Source of the DNA: Treponema brennaborense DSM 12168 | GTDB lineage: Bacteria; Spirochaetota; Spirochaetia; Treponematales; Treponemataceae | NCBI RefSeq assembly: GCF_000212415.1 | Contig: NC_015500.1 | Span: forward strand, 1,240,001-1,304,000 | Direction: 5' to 3' | DNA: 64,000 bases | In this document: positions 18,003 through 25,823 of the stretch, piece by piece | How positions within the stretch are numbered: position 1 is the stretch's first letter | Layout: every line of letters starts with the position of its first letter | The notes under the pieces: generated by a model | What the model was told of the DNA's origin: nothing | What the model saw: the letters and a program-made list of their open reading frames with translations, nothing else | The model's database searches: none | Program-made: the position numbers and the translations under genes

Positions 18003-19460
18003 ATGTACAGTTTGATTCTGCTTTTGGTATTTTTACTGGTTATGATTACCGTAGGCGTGTGGGGAATGCGCCGGACGTCGTCCCTGAACGATTTCTTTTT
18101 GGGCGGCAGGTCGAGTGGACCGTGGATGTCTGCGTTTGCGTACGGAACCACGTATTTTTCGGCGGTTGTGTTCATCGGCTTCGCCGGAAAGCAAGGCTGG
18201 CTGTTCGGTCTGAACGCACTGTGGATCGGCGTGGGAAACGCCGTGCTCGGTGCGATGCTCGCATGGCTGCTGCTCGCGCGGCGAACGCGGCGGATGACGC
18301 AGAATCTGGGATCCATGACGATGCCCGAATTCCTTGAAGCGCGGTACGGCAGTGCTCACATGAAAATGGTCGCGGCCGTGCTGATTTTCATTTTCCTGCT
18401 GCCGTATTCGGCGTCCGTGTTCAAAGGACTCGGCCACCTGTTTGAGTCGACGTTCAACATTTCGTTCGATTTCGCACTCATCATTCTGGTCGGTATTACC
18501 GGGCTGTATCTGGTGCTCGGCGGTTATTCGGCAGTTATGATGACCGATTTCATTCAGGGTTTTATCATGCTCGCCGGAGCGATCGGTATGCTGGTCGTTC
18601 TGACCGCGCGTGCCGGCGGTTTGAGTGAAGCCGTTTCGGCGATTTCGGCCGATTATCCGCTGCACGTACCCACCGGGCAGCGTCCGTCGGTGCTGACGGT
18701 TGCGTCGCTGGTGTTCATGACCAGCTTCGGCACCTGGGGTATGCCGCAAATGGTGCAGAAATTTTACGCGGTTAAGGACGAGCGCGTCATTCCGAAGGCG
18801 GCGGTCATTACGACGATATTCGCGCTCGTGATCGGCGTCGCCGCGTATTTTTCAGGCGTGCTCAGTCACGTATTTTTTACGCCGGAGACGCTGCCGCATT
18901 TTGCAAACGGCGCGGTCAATTACGATATGATTATGCCGGTGCTGCTTACCACGTATTTGCCCGAAATCCTGCTGGCCGTGATCATGCTGCTCGTACTGTC
19001 GGCGTCGATGTCCACGCTCGCGTCGATGATTTTGGTGTCGTCTTCGGCGATTACGATCGATTTGTACAAGGGATATTTGAACCGGCAGGTGAGCGAAAAG
19101 CAGTCGGTGTTCATGATGCGCATTCTGAGCGCGGTGTTCATTTTGGCGTCGTATGCGATTTCACGGCTGCAGATCGGATTTATCGTTACGCTGATGTCGC
19201 TGTCTTGGGGTGTGCTTTCCGGCGCGTTTATGGCGCCGTATATTCTGGGGATTTTCTGCAAGCGTATTACCAAAGTGGGCGCGTACGCCGGTCTGTATTC
19301 TGGCGCGGCGACGGCTGTCGTGCTGACGATGACGCTCGGTGCGGCGAACTCTCCGCTTGCAGCGTCTATCGCGATGGTCGTTCCGTTCGCCGTCGTTCCG
19401 CTTGTCAGTCTTTTTACGCCGAAAGTCGATCAGTCGATCATCGATAAGGCGTTTCAGTAA
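18003..19460 (+). CDS. Sodium:solute symporter (SSS family)
   Basis: The 485-residue protein starts at ATG 18003 (MYSLILLLVFLLVMITVGVW), which is the first hydrophobic helix; longer frames upstream would run through promoter sequence. About 13 transmembrane helices follow. SSS hallmarks are DFFLGGRSSGPWMSAFA in the first cytoplasmic stretch, TFNISFDFALIILVGI, YLVLGGYSAVMMTDFIQG and SASMSTLASMILVSSSAIT. It imports a solute with sodium across the inner membrane. The substrate (proline, pantothenate, sugar or another) cannot be read from the sequence. Confidence 0.88.
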   Translation: MYSLILLLVFLLVMITVGVWGMRRTSSLNDFFLGGRSSGPWMSAFAYGTTYFSAVVFIGFAGKQGWLFGLNALWIGVGNAVLGAMLAWLLLARRTRRMTQNLGSMTMPEFLEARYGSAHMKMVAAVLIFIFLLPYSASVFKGLGHLFESTFNISFDFALIILVGITGLYLVLGGYSAVMMTDFIQGFIMLAGAIGMLVVLTARAGGLSEAVSAISADYPLHVPTGQRPSVLTVASLVFMTSFGTWGMPQMVQKFYAVKDERVIPKAAVITTIFALVIGVAAYFSGVLSHVFFTPETLPHFANGAVNYDMIMPVLLTTYLPEILLAVIMLLVLSASMSTLASMILVSSSAITIDLYKGYLNRQVSEKQSVFMMRILSAVFILASYAISRLQIGFIVTLMSLSWGVLSGAFMAPYILGIFCKRITKVGAYAGLYSGAATAVVLTMTLGAANSPLAASIAMVVPFAVVPLVSLFTPKVDQSIIDKAFQ

Positions 19461-19534
19461 AAAACCGCGCCCGGTGCGGACCGGCCGGAACGCGTTGCGT
19501 TTAAGGTCAGTCTGCACGTAAAGCGCCGTTTCCG

Positions 19535-19873
19535 TTAAGTAACGGGTGTTCCCGGCGGAACGTCCGTTTCCGGTTTGAGCAGTACGCACGTTTTTCCGTC
19601 TTCCGATTCGGTGCATAAAAGCATTCCTTCCGAAAGCACGCCGCGCATTTTTGCGGGTTTCAGGTTTGCCAGAACGATGATACGTTTACCGACCAATTCT
19701 TCGGCGGTATAGTAGTCTACCAGGCTTGATACAATCGTGCGCGGTTTTTCTTCGCCGATATCCACGCTCAGTTTGTACAGTTTTTCGGCGTTTTCGACTT
19801 TGATGCATTCGAGAATGCAGCCGGCGCGCATGTCGAGTTTTGCGAAATCGCCGTATTCAATAATATCTTTCAT
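19535..19873 (-). CDS. tRNA-binding OB-fold protein (MetRS beta / CsaA-like)
   Basis: The 112-residue protein is a single EMAP-II/OB tRNA-binding domain: FAKLDMRAGCILECIKVENA, LYKLSVDIGEEKPRTIVSSL, VGKRIIVLANLKPAKMRGV and SEGMLLCTES. The same domain forms the C-terminus of many methionyl-tRNA synthetases. A free-standing gene can act as a MetRS beta subunit or a CsaA-like chaperone. The rest of MetRS is not in the window. It is a single gene, convergent with the symporter. Confidence 0.85.
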   Translation of the reverse strand: MKDIIEYGDFAKLDMRAGCILECIKVENAEKLYKLSVDIGEEKPRTIVSSLVDYYTAEELVGKRIIVLANLKPAKMRGVLSEGMLLCTESEDGKTCVLLKPETDVPPGTPVT

Positions 19874-19932
19874 ACGACGAGTATATCAGTCCCGCGCCGT
19901 TGTGTACAGTCGATTTAATATTACAAAACCTA

Positions 19933-19962
19933 TTGACATACTGGGTAATAAGCCGATATAAT
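19933..19962 (+). promoter_or_regulatory. Strong sigma-70-type promoter before a broken gene
   Basis: TTGACA at 19933-19938 and TATAAT at 19957-19962, spacing 18 bp. The transcript would run into a remnant at 19992 and, 220 bp further, into metY. Confidence 0.65.
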
Positions 19963-19991
19963 GCGCTATCTTCGCAGCGGGAGGAAGTCGC

Positions 19992-20152
19992 ATGGCGATA
20001 TATTTTGAAAAACTGGTACGTGCGAATTTCCGATTCGGACGGATGTGAAACTTCTTGAAAACGACGGTGTAAAAATGCCGGCGGCCGGCGGCGTTACGAC
20101 GGTCTGTCATTACGACGGTCCGGGTTCGCCGTCAAATTACGTTTATCTTTAA
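19992..20152 (+). pseudogene. Frame-broken small gene remnant
   Basis: GGAGG precedes ATG 19992, which opens MAIYFEKLVRANFRFGRM and stops at 20048. A second frame continues without a start as VKLLENDGVKMPAAGG, then VTTVCHYDGPGSPSNYVYL, stopping at 20150. The second piece resembles the effector-binding (GyrI-like) domain end seen in AraC or MerR regulators, but this is a weak call. A strong promoter and ribosome site remain, so a short peptide may still be made. Confidence 0.35.
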
Positions 20153-20219
20153 ATTGCGCGATGCGCGCCGCAGTACGCTGAAACGTGCTGTCTCGTGTTA
20201 CCATTCAAGGAGTTATACC

Positions 20220-21509
20220 ATGTCGAATAAAAATTATAAATTTGAAACGCTTGCCGTTCACGCCGGACAGGAACGTCCGGATCCCGCAACCGATGCCCGC
20301 GCCGTCCCGATTTACGCGACGACGTCGTACGTATTTAAAGATTCCGCTCAGGCTGCCGGCCGCTTCGGGTTGACCGAAGGCGGAAATATCTATACCAGAC
20401 TGATGAATCCTACTTCCGACGTGTTTGAAAAACGTATCGCCGCGCTTGAAGGCGGTGCGGCGGCGCTCGCGACGGCGTCCGGTTCTGCGGCGATCGATTA
20501 CGCGGTGCGCAATATCGCGCGCAGCGGCGATCACATCGTTTCGTCCAAAAGCGTGTACGGCGGAACGTACAATCTGTTCGCGAACACGCTGCGCGATTCG
20601 GGAATCGAAACTTCGTTCGCGGACGGCTCCGATCCGGATAATTTCAAACGCGCGCTCCGTCCGAACACGAAACTGATTTTTCTGGAATCGCTGGGGAATC
20701 CCCATTCCGATATCATTGATCTGGAAGCGGTTTCTGCCATCGCGCATGCGGCGGGAATTCCGGTCGTCGTCGACAATACGTTCGCGACGCCGTATCTGTT
20801 TCGTCCGTTGGAACACGGCGCCGATATCGTCGTACATTCGGCAACGAAGTTTATCGGCGGGCACGGTACGGTGATGGGCGGCGTCATCGTAGACGGCGGC
20901 CGCTTTGATTGGGCGGCGAGCAGTGCGTTTCCGGGATTGTCCGAACCGAATCCGTCGTATCACGGCGTCGTTTTTACGCGTGCGTGCGGAAATCTTGCGT
21001 ATATCATGAAAATCCGGACGACGCTGCTGCGCGATACGGGTGCGTGCATTTCGCCGTTCAATTCGTTCGCGCTGCTGCAGGGGCTTGAAACGCTTTCTTT
21101 GCGGGTGGAGCGGCACGTTCAAAACGCGCTCGCGGTAGTCGCCTATCTGAACGGGCATCCGCAGGTTTCAACGGTGCATCATCCGTCGCTCGCGTCCGGC
21201 CGTGAAAAGGAACTGTACGACCGCTATTATCCTGAAGGCGGTGCGTCCGTTTTTACGTTTGAAATCAAAGGCGGAGAAAGCGCCGCGCGGAAATTTACGG
21301 AATCGCTGGAGCTGTTTTCGCTGCTTGCCAACGTAGCGGACGTAAAGTCGCTCGTGATACATCCGGCTTCTACGACGCATTCCCAAATGAGTGCGGAAGA
21401 ACTCGCCGCTGCGGGCATCTCGCCGCAAACCGTCCGGCTTTCGATCGGAACCGAACATATAGACGATATCATTGCGGATCTTGCGCAGGGATTCCGGCGC
21501 GTCGGATAG
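20220..21509 (+). CDS. metY: O-acetylhomoserine sulfhydrylase
   Basis: The 429-residue protein starts at ATG 20220 (MSNKNYKFETLAVHAGQERP), 6 bases after GGAG. It is a Cys/Met metabolism PLP enzyme: PIYATTSYVFKDSAQAAGRF, YTRLMNPTSDVFEKRIAALE, and the PLP lysine in VVHSATKFIGGHGTVMGG. The C-terminal motif is VKSLVIHPASTTHSQMSAEE. The long form with LFANTLRDSGIE matches MetY (homocysteine from O-acetylhomoserine and sulphide) better than MetB. No SAM or T-box leader is visible upstream. A terminator follows. Confidence 0.9.
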   Translation: MSNKNYKFETLAVHAGQERPDPATDARAVPIYATTSYVFKDSAQAAGRFGLTEGGNIYTRLMNPTSDVFEKRIAALEGGAAALATASGSAAIDYAVRNIARSGDHIVSSKSVYGGTYNLFANTLRDSGIETSFADGSDPDNFKRALRPNTKLIFLESLGNPHSDIIDLEAVSAIAHAAGIPVVVDNTFATPYLFRPLEHGADIVVHSATKFIGGHGTVMGGVIVDGGRFDWAASSAFPGLSEPNPSYHGVVFTRACGNLAYIMKIRTTLLRDTGACISPFNSFALLQGLETLSLRVERHVQNALAVVAYLNGHPQVSTVHHPSLASGREKELYDRYYPEGGASVFTFEIKGGESAARKFTESLELFSLLANVADVKSLVIHPASTTHSQMSAEELAAAGISPQTVRLSIGTEHIDDIIADLAQGFRRVG

Positions 21510-21541
21510 GATTTTGCGTACGATTCGTTCGTACTGATGGC

Positions 21542-21588
21542 GGATGAACGGATGATACGGAAACTTTTCCGTTCATCCGTATTTTTTT
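21542..21588 (+). terminator. Rho-independent terminator of metY
   Basis: Arms GGATGAACGGA (21542-21552) and TCCGTTCATCC (21568-21578) pair perfectly over 11 bp, followed by a run of T at 21582-21588. Confidence 0.8.
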
Positions 21589-21705
21589 CTGCGTTTTTTT
21601 ATACGGAAAATAATCGCAGCCGCTTGCATTTCACATCGTTTTCATTCTATATTTTTAATGCGGCGCGGAATTCTCCGTATCGGACGTTCCGGCTGAAGGA
21701 AAAAC

Positions 21706-22383
21706 ATGCTAGACAGTTCAAAATATGAAGGAACGCAGATTCAATCCGTACTTGAGGGAATGGACGCGGTGTACGCGCATATCGACGAAGCGCAAGCTGA
21801 CTGGAAACGGGCGACGCCCGCTCCGTGTCCCGACGGCTGCGGGCAGTGCTGCGTCGGTTTCGAGCCTGAAATAGGGGATGCGGAAGTGCAGTATCTGGCC
21901 GCGTGGCTTTTGGAGCATCAAAGCGAAGTTGCCCGGCAGATCGTTTCCGGTGAATTCAGTGTGCGCCCGGGTGTGCGCGACGACGGCTGCATATTTTTTG
22001 ATCCCGATTCCGCCTATCACTGTACCGTGTACGGCGGCCGGGCGCTGATTTGCCGGCTGTTCGGTTACTGCGGCGATCACGGAAAGGACGGTCGTCTCCG
22101 CTGGAAACCGTGCAAGTTCAATGCGAACGTTCCGGAATCGGCCGCCGTTCAATATTCGGCGGAAACGATGCAGCGGTGCTTCGGCGCGTTACCGCCCGAT
22201 ATGGCGGCCGTTTCGGCACACGTGGAAGCGTTGGTTCCCGGCGGAAACGGAAACGTGAAGCCGCTGCGTGAAGCCGTGCCGGAAGCTCTTGCCAAACTTC
22301 GCCTGGTTCTGCGCTTTTTGACCGGCCCCGGCTTCGACAGTCCCGAACCGGAACCGAACGCGCCGCAGCCGCTCGCTTCGTAA
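21706..22383 (+). CDS. YkgJ-type cysteine-cluster protein
   Basis: The 225-residue protein starts at ATG 21706 behind GAAGGA. The cysteine pattern CPDGCGQCCVGFEPEIGD, then DDGCIFFD, CTVYGGRALICRLFGYCGDH and WKPCKF matches the CxxCxxCC zinc or iron-sulphur binding family (YkgJ, UPF0153). The family has no proven enzymatic role. The last 30 residues are Pro/Asn-rich and poorly ordered. It sits 13 bp ahead of the endonuclease IV gene, so the two are probably co-transcribed. Confidence 0.85.
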   Translation: MLDSSKYEGTQIQSVLEGMDAVYAHIDEAQADWKRATPAPCPDGCGQCCVGFEPEIGDAEVQYLAAWLLEHQSEVARQIVSGEFSVRPGVRDDGCIFFDPDSAYHCTVYGGRALICRLFGYCGDHGKDGRLRWKPCKFNANVPESAAVQYSAETMQRCFGALPPDMAAVSAHVEALVPGGNGNVKPLREAVPEALAKLRLVLRFLTGPGFDSPEPEPNAPQPLAS

Positions 22384-22396
22384 TAAGGATACGCAT

Positions 22397-23269
22397 ATGC
22401 TTCACATCGGTTGTCATCTCTCTTCTGCAAAAGGATTCGCCGCGATGGGGCGCGACGCCGTGACGGCCGGCGCCGATACGTTCGCGTTTTTTACCCGCAA
22501 TCCGCGCGACGGTTCGGCAAAAGCGCTTGATTCTTCCGACGCGGATGTGCTGAACGCGTTGTGCGCGGAGCGCGGCTTTGCGAAACTCGTCGCGCACGCA
22601 CCGTATACGATGAACGTCTGTTCGGCGGATGCCGGAACCAGGGCCTTTTCGCGCACGGTGTTTGCAGAAGATTTGAAGCGGATGGAATATGTTCCCGGCA
22701 ATTATTATAATTTTCATCCGGGAAGCCACGTCGGGCAGGGCAGTGCCGCCGGGATTGCTCTTATTGCCGAAGCGCTCGCCGCCGTACTGCCGGCCGCGAT
22801 TCATACGGTCGTGCTGCTTGAAACGATGGCAGGCAAAGGTTCGGAAGTCGGCGGTTCGTTTGAAGAACTTCGTTCAATTTTGGACGCTGCCGCGGAACGT
22901 GAAGCGGCGTCCGGCGGCTCGCGGTTTTGTGCCGACCGGCTCGGCGTATGTCTCGATACGTGCCACGTGCACGACGCCGGCTACGATATAATCGGCGATC
23001 TCGACGGCGTGCTGACTCGGTTCGATACGTGCATCGGCCTTAACCGGCTGAAAGCGATTCATTTAAATGACAGCATGAATCCCGCCGGCAGCCGCAAAGA
23101 CCGCCACGCGCTCATCGGGCAGGGGGAGATCGGAGCGGACGCGCTTATCAGGGTGGCAACGCATCCGGCGCTCCGAGAGCTGCCGTTCATACTTGAAACG
23201 CCGACCGACCTTGCCGGTCACGCCGCCGAAATCGCTTTTTTGCGCGCGGCGGTGAACCGGAAGCCGTAA
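22397..23269 (+). CDS. nfo: Endonuclease IV (AP endonuclease)
   Basis: The 290-residue protein starts at ATG 22397 (MLHIGCHLSSAKGFAAMGRD). It is a xylose-isomerase-like TIM barrel with the three-zinc ligands of Nfo: AHAPYTMN, NFHPGSHVGQG, VLLETMAGKGSEVG, LGVCLDTCHVHDAGYD, AIHLNDSMNPAGSRKDRH and FILETPT. It cuts the backbone 5' to abasic sites in base excision repair. The length matches the family. It is the last gene before the export cluster on the opposite strand. Confidence 0.93.
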   Translation: MLHIGCHLSSAKGFAAMGRDAVTAGADTFAFFTRNPRDGSAKALDSSDADVLNALCAERGFAKLVAHAPYTMNVCSADAGTRAFSRTVFAEDLKRMEYVPGNYYNFHPGSHVGQGSAAGIALIAEALAAVLPAAIHTVVLLETMAGKGSEVGGSFEELRSILDAAAEREAASGGSRFCADRLGVCLDTCHVHDAGYDIIGDLDGVLTRFDTCIGLNRLKAIHLNDSMNPAGSRKDRHALIGQGEIGADALIRVATHPALRELPFILETPTDLAGHAAEIAFLRAAVNRKP

Positions 23270-23296
23270 AGCTGTCTTGCGGATACAGCGGCGGCG

Positions 23297-23325
23297 CTTC
23301 CGGTTTTATAATACGCGACCGTACG
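23297..23325. repeat. 29-bp direct repeat, downstream copy
   Basis: This 29-bp stretch (starts CTTCCGGTTTTATAATACGC) is identical to 24375-24403. The two copies bracket the precursor-1 gene and its partner. In the other copy the sequence supplies the minus-strand promoter region upstream of precursor 1. Confidence 0.8.
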
Positions 23326-23339
23326 CTCCGGTTAGAGAG

Positions 23340-23789
23340 TTAATGCCACAGATGCAGCACGGGGTTTTTGATACGTGTTCCGTACGGATCTCCCGCTTCT
23401 CCTTGAAATTCAATGAAGTCCGTACCTTTTTCCATAAACACATTTTCTTTTTGAAAGCACCGTCTTTTTCCTGTTTCATCTTCAAAATACACTATGGTAA
23501 ATTTATTTATCATTTCCGTGTCGTAGTCGTAATATGCAAAATTGACGGTTATAGAAACGGAATATTTTTCCGTTTTAACTACATAAATAAAGGGATACGG
23601 TCCCGTATCGGGAAAAAAACTGCTGCTGTATTCGGTAGCCAGATCGAATTTGGATTGCGCTTCGCTGTAGCCGTCCGCAATCAAATAGTCTATCAGTCGT
23701 TCCTGTTGCGTCTGTGCGGAAACGCAGCCGAAGATTCCCGACAGTAATAAGATAGTTGTAAAAATTGTTGCTGCTGTTTTATTTTGCAT
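23340..23789 (-). CDS. Small secreted or lipoprotein partner of precursor 1
   Basis: The 149-residue protein begins MQNKTAATIFTTILLLSGIF, then GCVSAQTQ: a signal peptide with a possible spirochaetal lipobox ending at GC, or a signal peptidase I site after SAQ. The mature part is mixed alpha/beta (RLIDYLIADGYSEAQ, YSVSITVNFAYYDYDTEM, FTIVYFEDETGKRRC) and I do not recognise it. It overlaps the 3' end of precursor 1 by 11 bp, so the two are translationally coupled. A cognate immunity or chaperone role in the periplasm is inference only. Confidence 0.65.
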   Translation of the reverse strand: MQNKTAATIFTTILLLSGIFGCVSAQTQQERLIDYLIADGYSEAQSKFDLATEYSSSFFPDTGPYPFIYVVKTEKYSVSITVNFAYYDYDTEMINKFTIVYFEDETGKRRCFQKENVFMEKGTDFIEFQGEAGDPYGTRIKNPVLHLWH

Positions 23790-24336
23790 AATCGATCACT
23801 CCGTCGTTGTTCATGTCGTAAAATGTATCCGTATTTCTTCCGTCTGGAGTATATAATGAATATACAGTGATATCTCCGAAAGAGTTTTGACTATACCCCC
23901 TGCCTTCATGTGTCACTCCAACGCTCCATCCTTCGGAAACCAGTTGTTTAAAGTCTCGGTTTAATGATTCACTTTCCAGTCGGGAGATGCGTTTTTCATT
24001 GCCCGCCTTTTCTATGTCTGGGTCAACGCCTTTTCCGTAGTTTCGTGCGTCGGATCTGAAAGAATCATTCCAATTCCAAGAATCTCCTTCCGGAACTTCG
24101 CCGGAAGTCGCGCCGTATGCGGATGAGGTGCTGTATCCTCCTGAACTGCCACCGTAGCCGGAACTTGATCCGCCGTATTCCGAACTGCTTGAACCGTAAC
24201 CGCCGTTCAGGCGCAATTCCGCGACGCGGCCTTGCTTACCGAGTTTGGAAACCGGCCTGAAAGAGGTTTCCAAACTCGCAGGGCTGCCGAATACATAATA
24301 AACTTGATACAGCCCCTCTTCCAGAAACATTTTCAT
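23779..24336 (-). CDS. Precursor 1: exported protein with disrupted double-glycine leader
   Basis: The 185-residue protein starts with ATG 24336 behind GGAGG and opens MKMFLEE like precursors 2 and 4. The leader core is then replaced by 35 residues encoded by a 107-bp repeat (GLYQVYYVFGSPASLE, FRPVSKLGKQGRVAELR). It ends LNGG (Gly45-Gly46), followed by YGSSSSEYGGSSSGYGGSSG. The C-terminal 105 residues are a separate domain with RDFKQLVSEGWSVGVTHEG and a final DMNNDGVIDYAK, a calcium-loop-like DxNxDGxxD. Upstream of GG, the Leu-12 and Leu-7 that C39 peptidases usually read in such leaders are Gln and Glu here, so processing is doubtful. It overlaps the partner gene at 23340-23789 by 11 bp. Confidence 0.7.
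   Translation of the reverse strand: MKMFLEEGLYQVYYVFGSPASLETSFRPVSKLGKQGRVAELRLNGGYGSSSSEYGGSSSGYGGSSGGYSTSSAYGATSGEVPEGDSWNWNDSFRSDARNYGKGVDPDIEKAGNEKRISRLESESLNRDFKQLVSEGWSVGVTHEGRGYSQNSFGDITVYSLYTPDGRNTDTFYDMNNDGVIDYAK
24212..24318 (-). repeat. 107-bp palindromic element, copy 1
   Basis: Same length as the copies at 29564-29670 (nearly identical) and 34621-34727 (diverged). It contains the dyad GAGTTTGGAAACC/GGTTTCCAAACTC with an 11-base loop. Here it lies in frame inside the leader of precursor 1. Confidence 0.85.
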
Positions 24337-24374
24337 ATGTTTCCTCCTTTAGGGAAGCGACCGTATCATCGGCA

Positions 24375-24403
24375 CTTCCGGTTTTATAATACGCGACCGT
24401 ACG
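24375..24403. repeat. 29-bp direct repeat, upstream copy, with promoter-like sequence
   Basis: Identical to 23297-23325. On the minus strand it contains TATTATAAAA, and it overlaps the 12-bp palindrome GACCGTACGGTC, so it may be the promoter/operator of precursor 1. Confidence 0.7.
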
Positions 24404-24429
24404 GTCGGTAAATACGATGTTTTATAAGT

Positions 24430-25823
24430 TCAATAAAAACTCAGTATGTGTTCAATTCTATTGAGCTTTGAAAAATACCATTGTACGAAGGCCTCCTCTG
24501 TCTCCGTTTTTTGAAGCTGTATGTCCATTTCCGACATTCGGCCCGTTTTACGGAGCTGCTCGTATAAATTTTGCCGTTCCGATTCCTGTTCGTATTGCCT
24601 TCTGTTTTTTTCTTCAAGTACGGATAGCAGATTCAATTTTTTCTGCCGTAAGATGATTTCATTTTTGGTTTCTTTTTGCAACTGAAGCAAATTAAGCCGT
24701 CGTTTTCCCGTTCCAGCAGAATCGCCGTTTCGACCGCATATCCTGCGTCCCATGGAGCGAGAGGAATGCGTGCGGAAAAGGAAAGATTCCATTCAACGGC
24801 GGACAGGTGTTCCCAAAACGCTGCCGGACTGTGTGCGGCCACCGATATGGGTTTCATTGTATACGTACAATTTATGGTCGGAAGTTCTTTTATGTATTTT
24901 TCAAGCGTATTTTTCCACGTAATGTTCTCTTGAACGAGTTGCAAATCTTTCCGAGACTGGTTCCGTATGTCATATCCGATGGTGATAGACTGTAATAAAT
25001 CTATCCATTCTTCAAATGAAAAAGAAATGCTTTCAACGGGAATTTCCTGCAAAATAAGTTCAGTTTCATAGAGGAACGTTTGTTGCAAAGCCTGCATATG
25101 TGCGGAAAAAATTTGTATTCGTTGTTTTTCCCGTTCCGAAAATTCTAAAGAGGTGATCCGACCGAGTTTGTATAAATCTGAATCTTCTTTACTTTTTGCT
25201 TCAAGTAGAGTACTGCGCTGCCCGTAAACGGCGGAAAGTTTCCGATAATACAGATAATTGCTTATATTCATTAAATATTCTTTTTTTGCCGATTTGGTTG
25301 CCGTTTCGTACTGTCTGCCGAACTGCCGCAGCAAATTGTCGGTGTACGTATGTTCCTGTTCCCGATACGAATCGGCTAACGCCGGCATGAAGAACGCTGC
25401 GTTGGACGAGACAGATACTGCAGCGGAGAAACCGTATGAAATGCTCTTTTCCGCCGGGTTGATAGAGAACGGCTGTGTTATCCGTACTGAAAGCGACGAT
25501 TGCAGCGGCAGTTTTTGCGAAATACCTGCGGTTATCGGTAGATTTATAAAACTTTTGCCGATCCCGTCGTGCGCGCCGAACTGCGGATCCAGTACGATAT
25601 AGGGAACTGGTCGCCGCTGCTTTCTGTCGGAATCGTACTGCAGGTGTAGCAGTTGAAGATCGAAAAAGTTCATTTTAAATGAGATCGAACTTTCAAAAAC
25701 GGAAGTGATAAAATCGGCAGCTTGCAGTTTGCTCGGTACTTCCGTTTGAGCGGAAACTGACAAACTGTACCGGCATACGCTGCATATGAATAAAAATACG
25801 ATGTACGTTTTTTTATAATTCAT
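24430..25823 (-). pseudogene. TolC-like outer membrane channel, frameshifted near its C-terminus
   Basis: Start ATG 25823 (MNYKKTYIVFLFICSVCRYS, then a cleavable site after SVSA) overlaps the HlyD stop as ATGA. The residues LLRQFGRQYETATKSAKKEY, SDLYKLGRITSLEFSEREKQ and YDIRNQSRKDLQLVQENITW are the coiled-coil repeats of an outer membrane efflux protein. The frame runs into non-homologous text after ILLERENDGL and stops at 24633. In the -1 frame the natural helix resumes as LNLLQLQKETKNEIILRQKK and ends at 24430 with RIEHILSFY. Rejoined, the protein would have about 465 residues, normal for TolC. A one-base indel in the GGGAAAAC run near 24,710 explains it. Confidence 0.75.

Noticed and set aside
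20153-20219. A SAM riboswitch or T-box in front of metY
   Set aside because: The 67-bp leader is too short for either, and the conserved core elements are not visible.
24690-24730. Programmed -1 frameshifting in the TolC-like gene
   Set aside because: The run G GAA AAC does not fit the X XXY YYZ slippery heptamer in the zero frame, and no convincing downstream hairpin is seen. A simple indel or base-call error is more likely.
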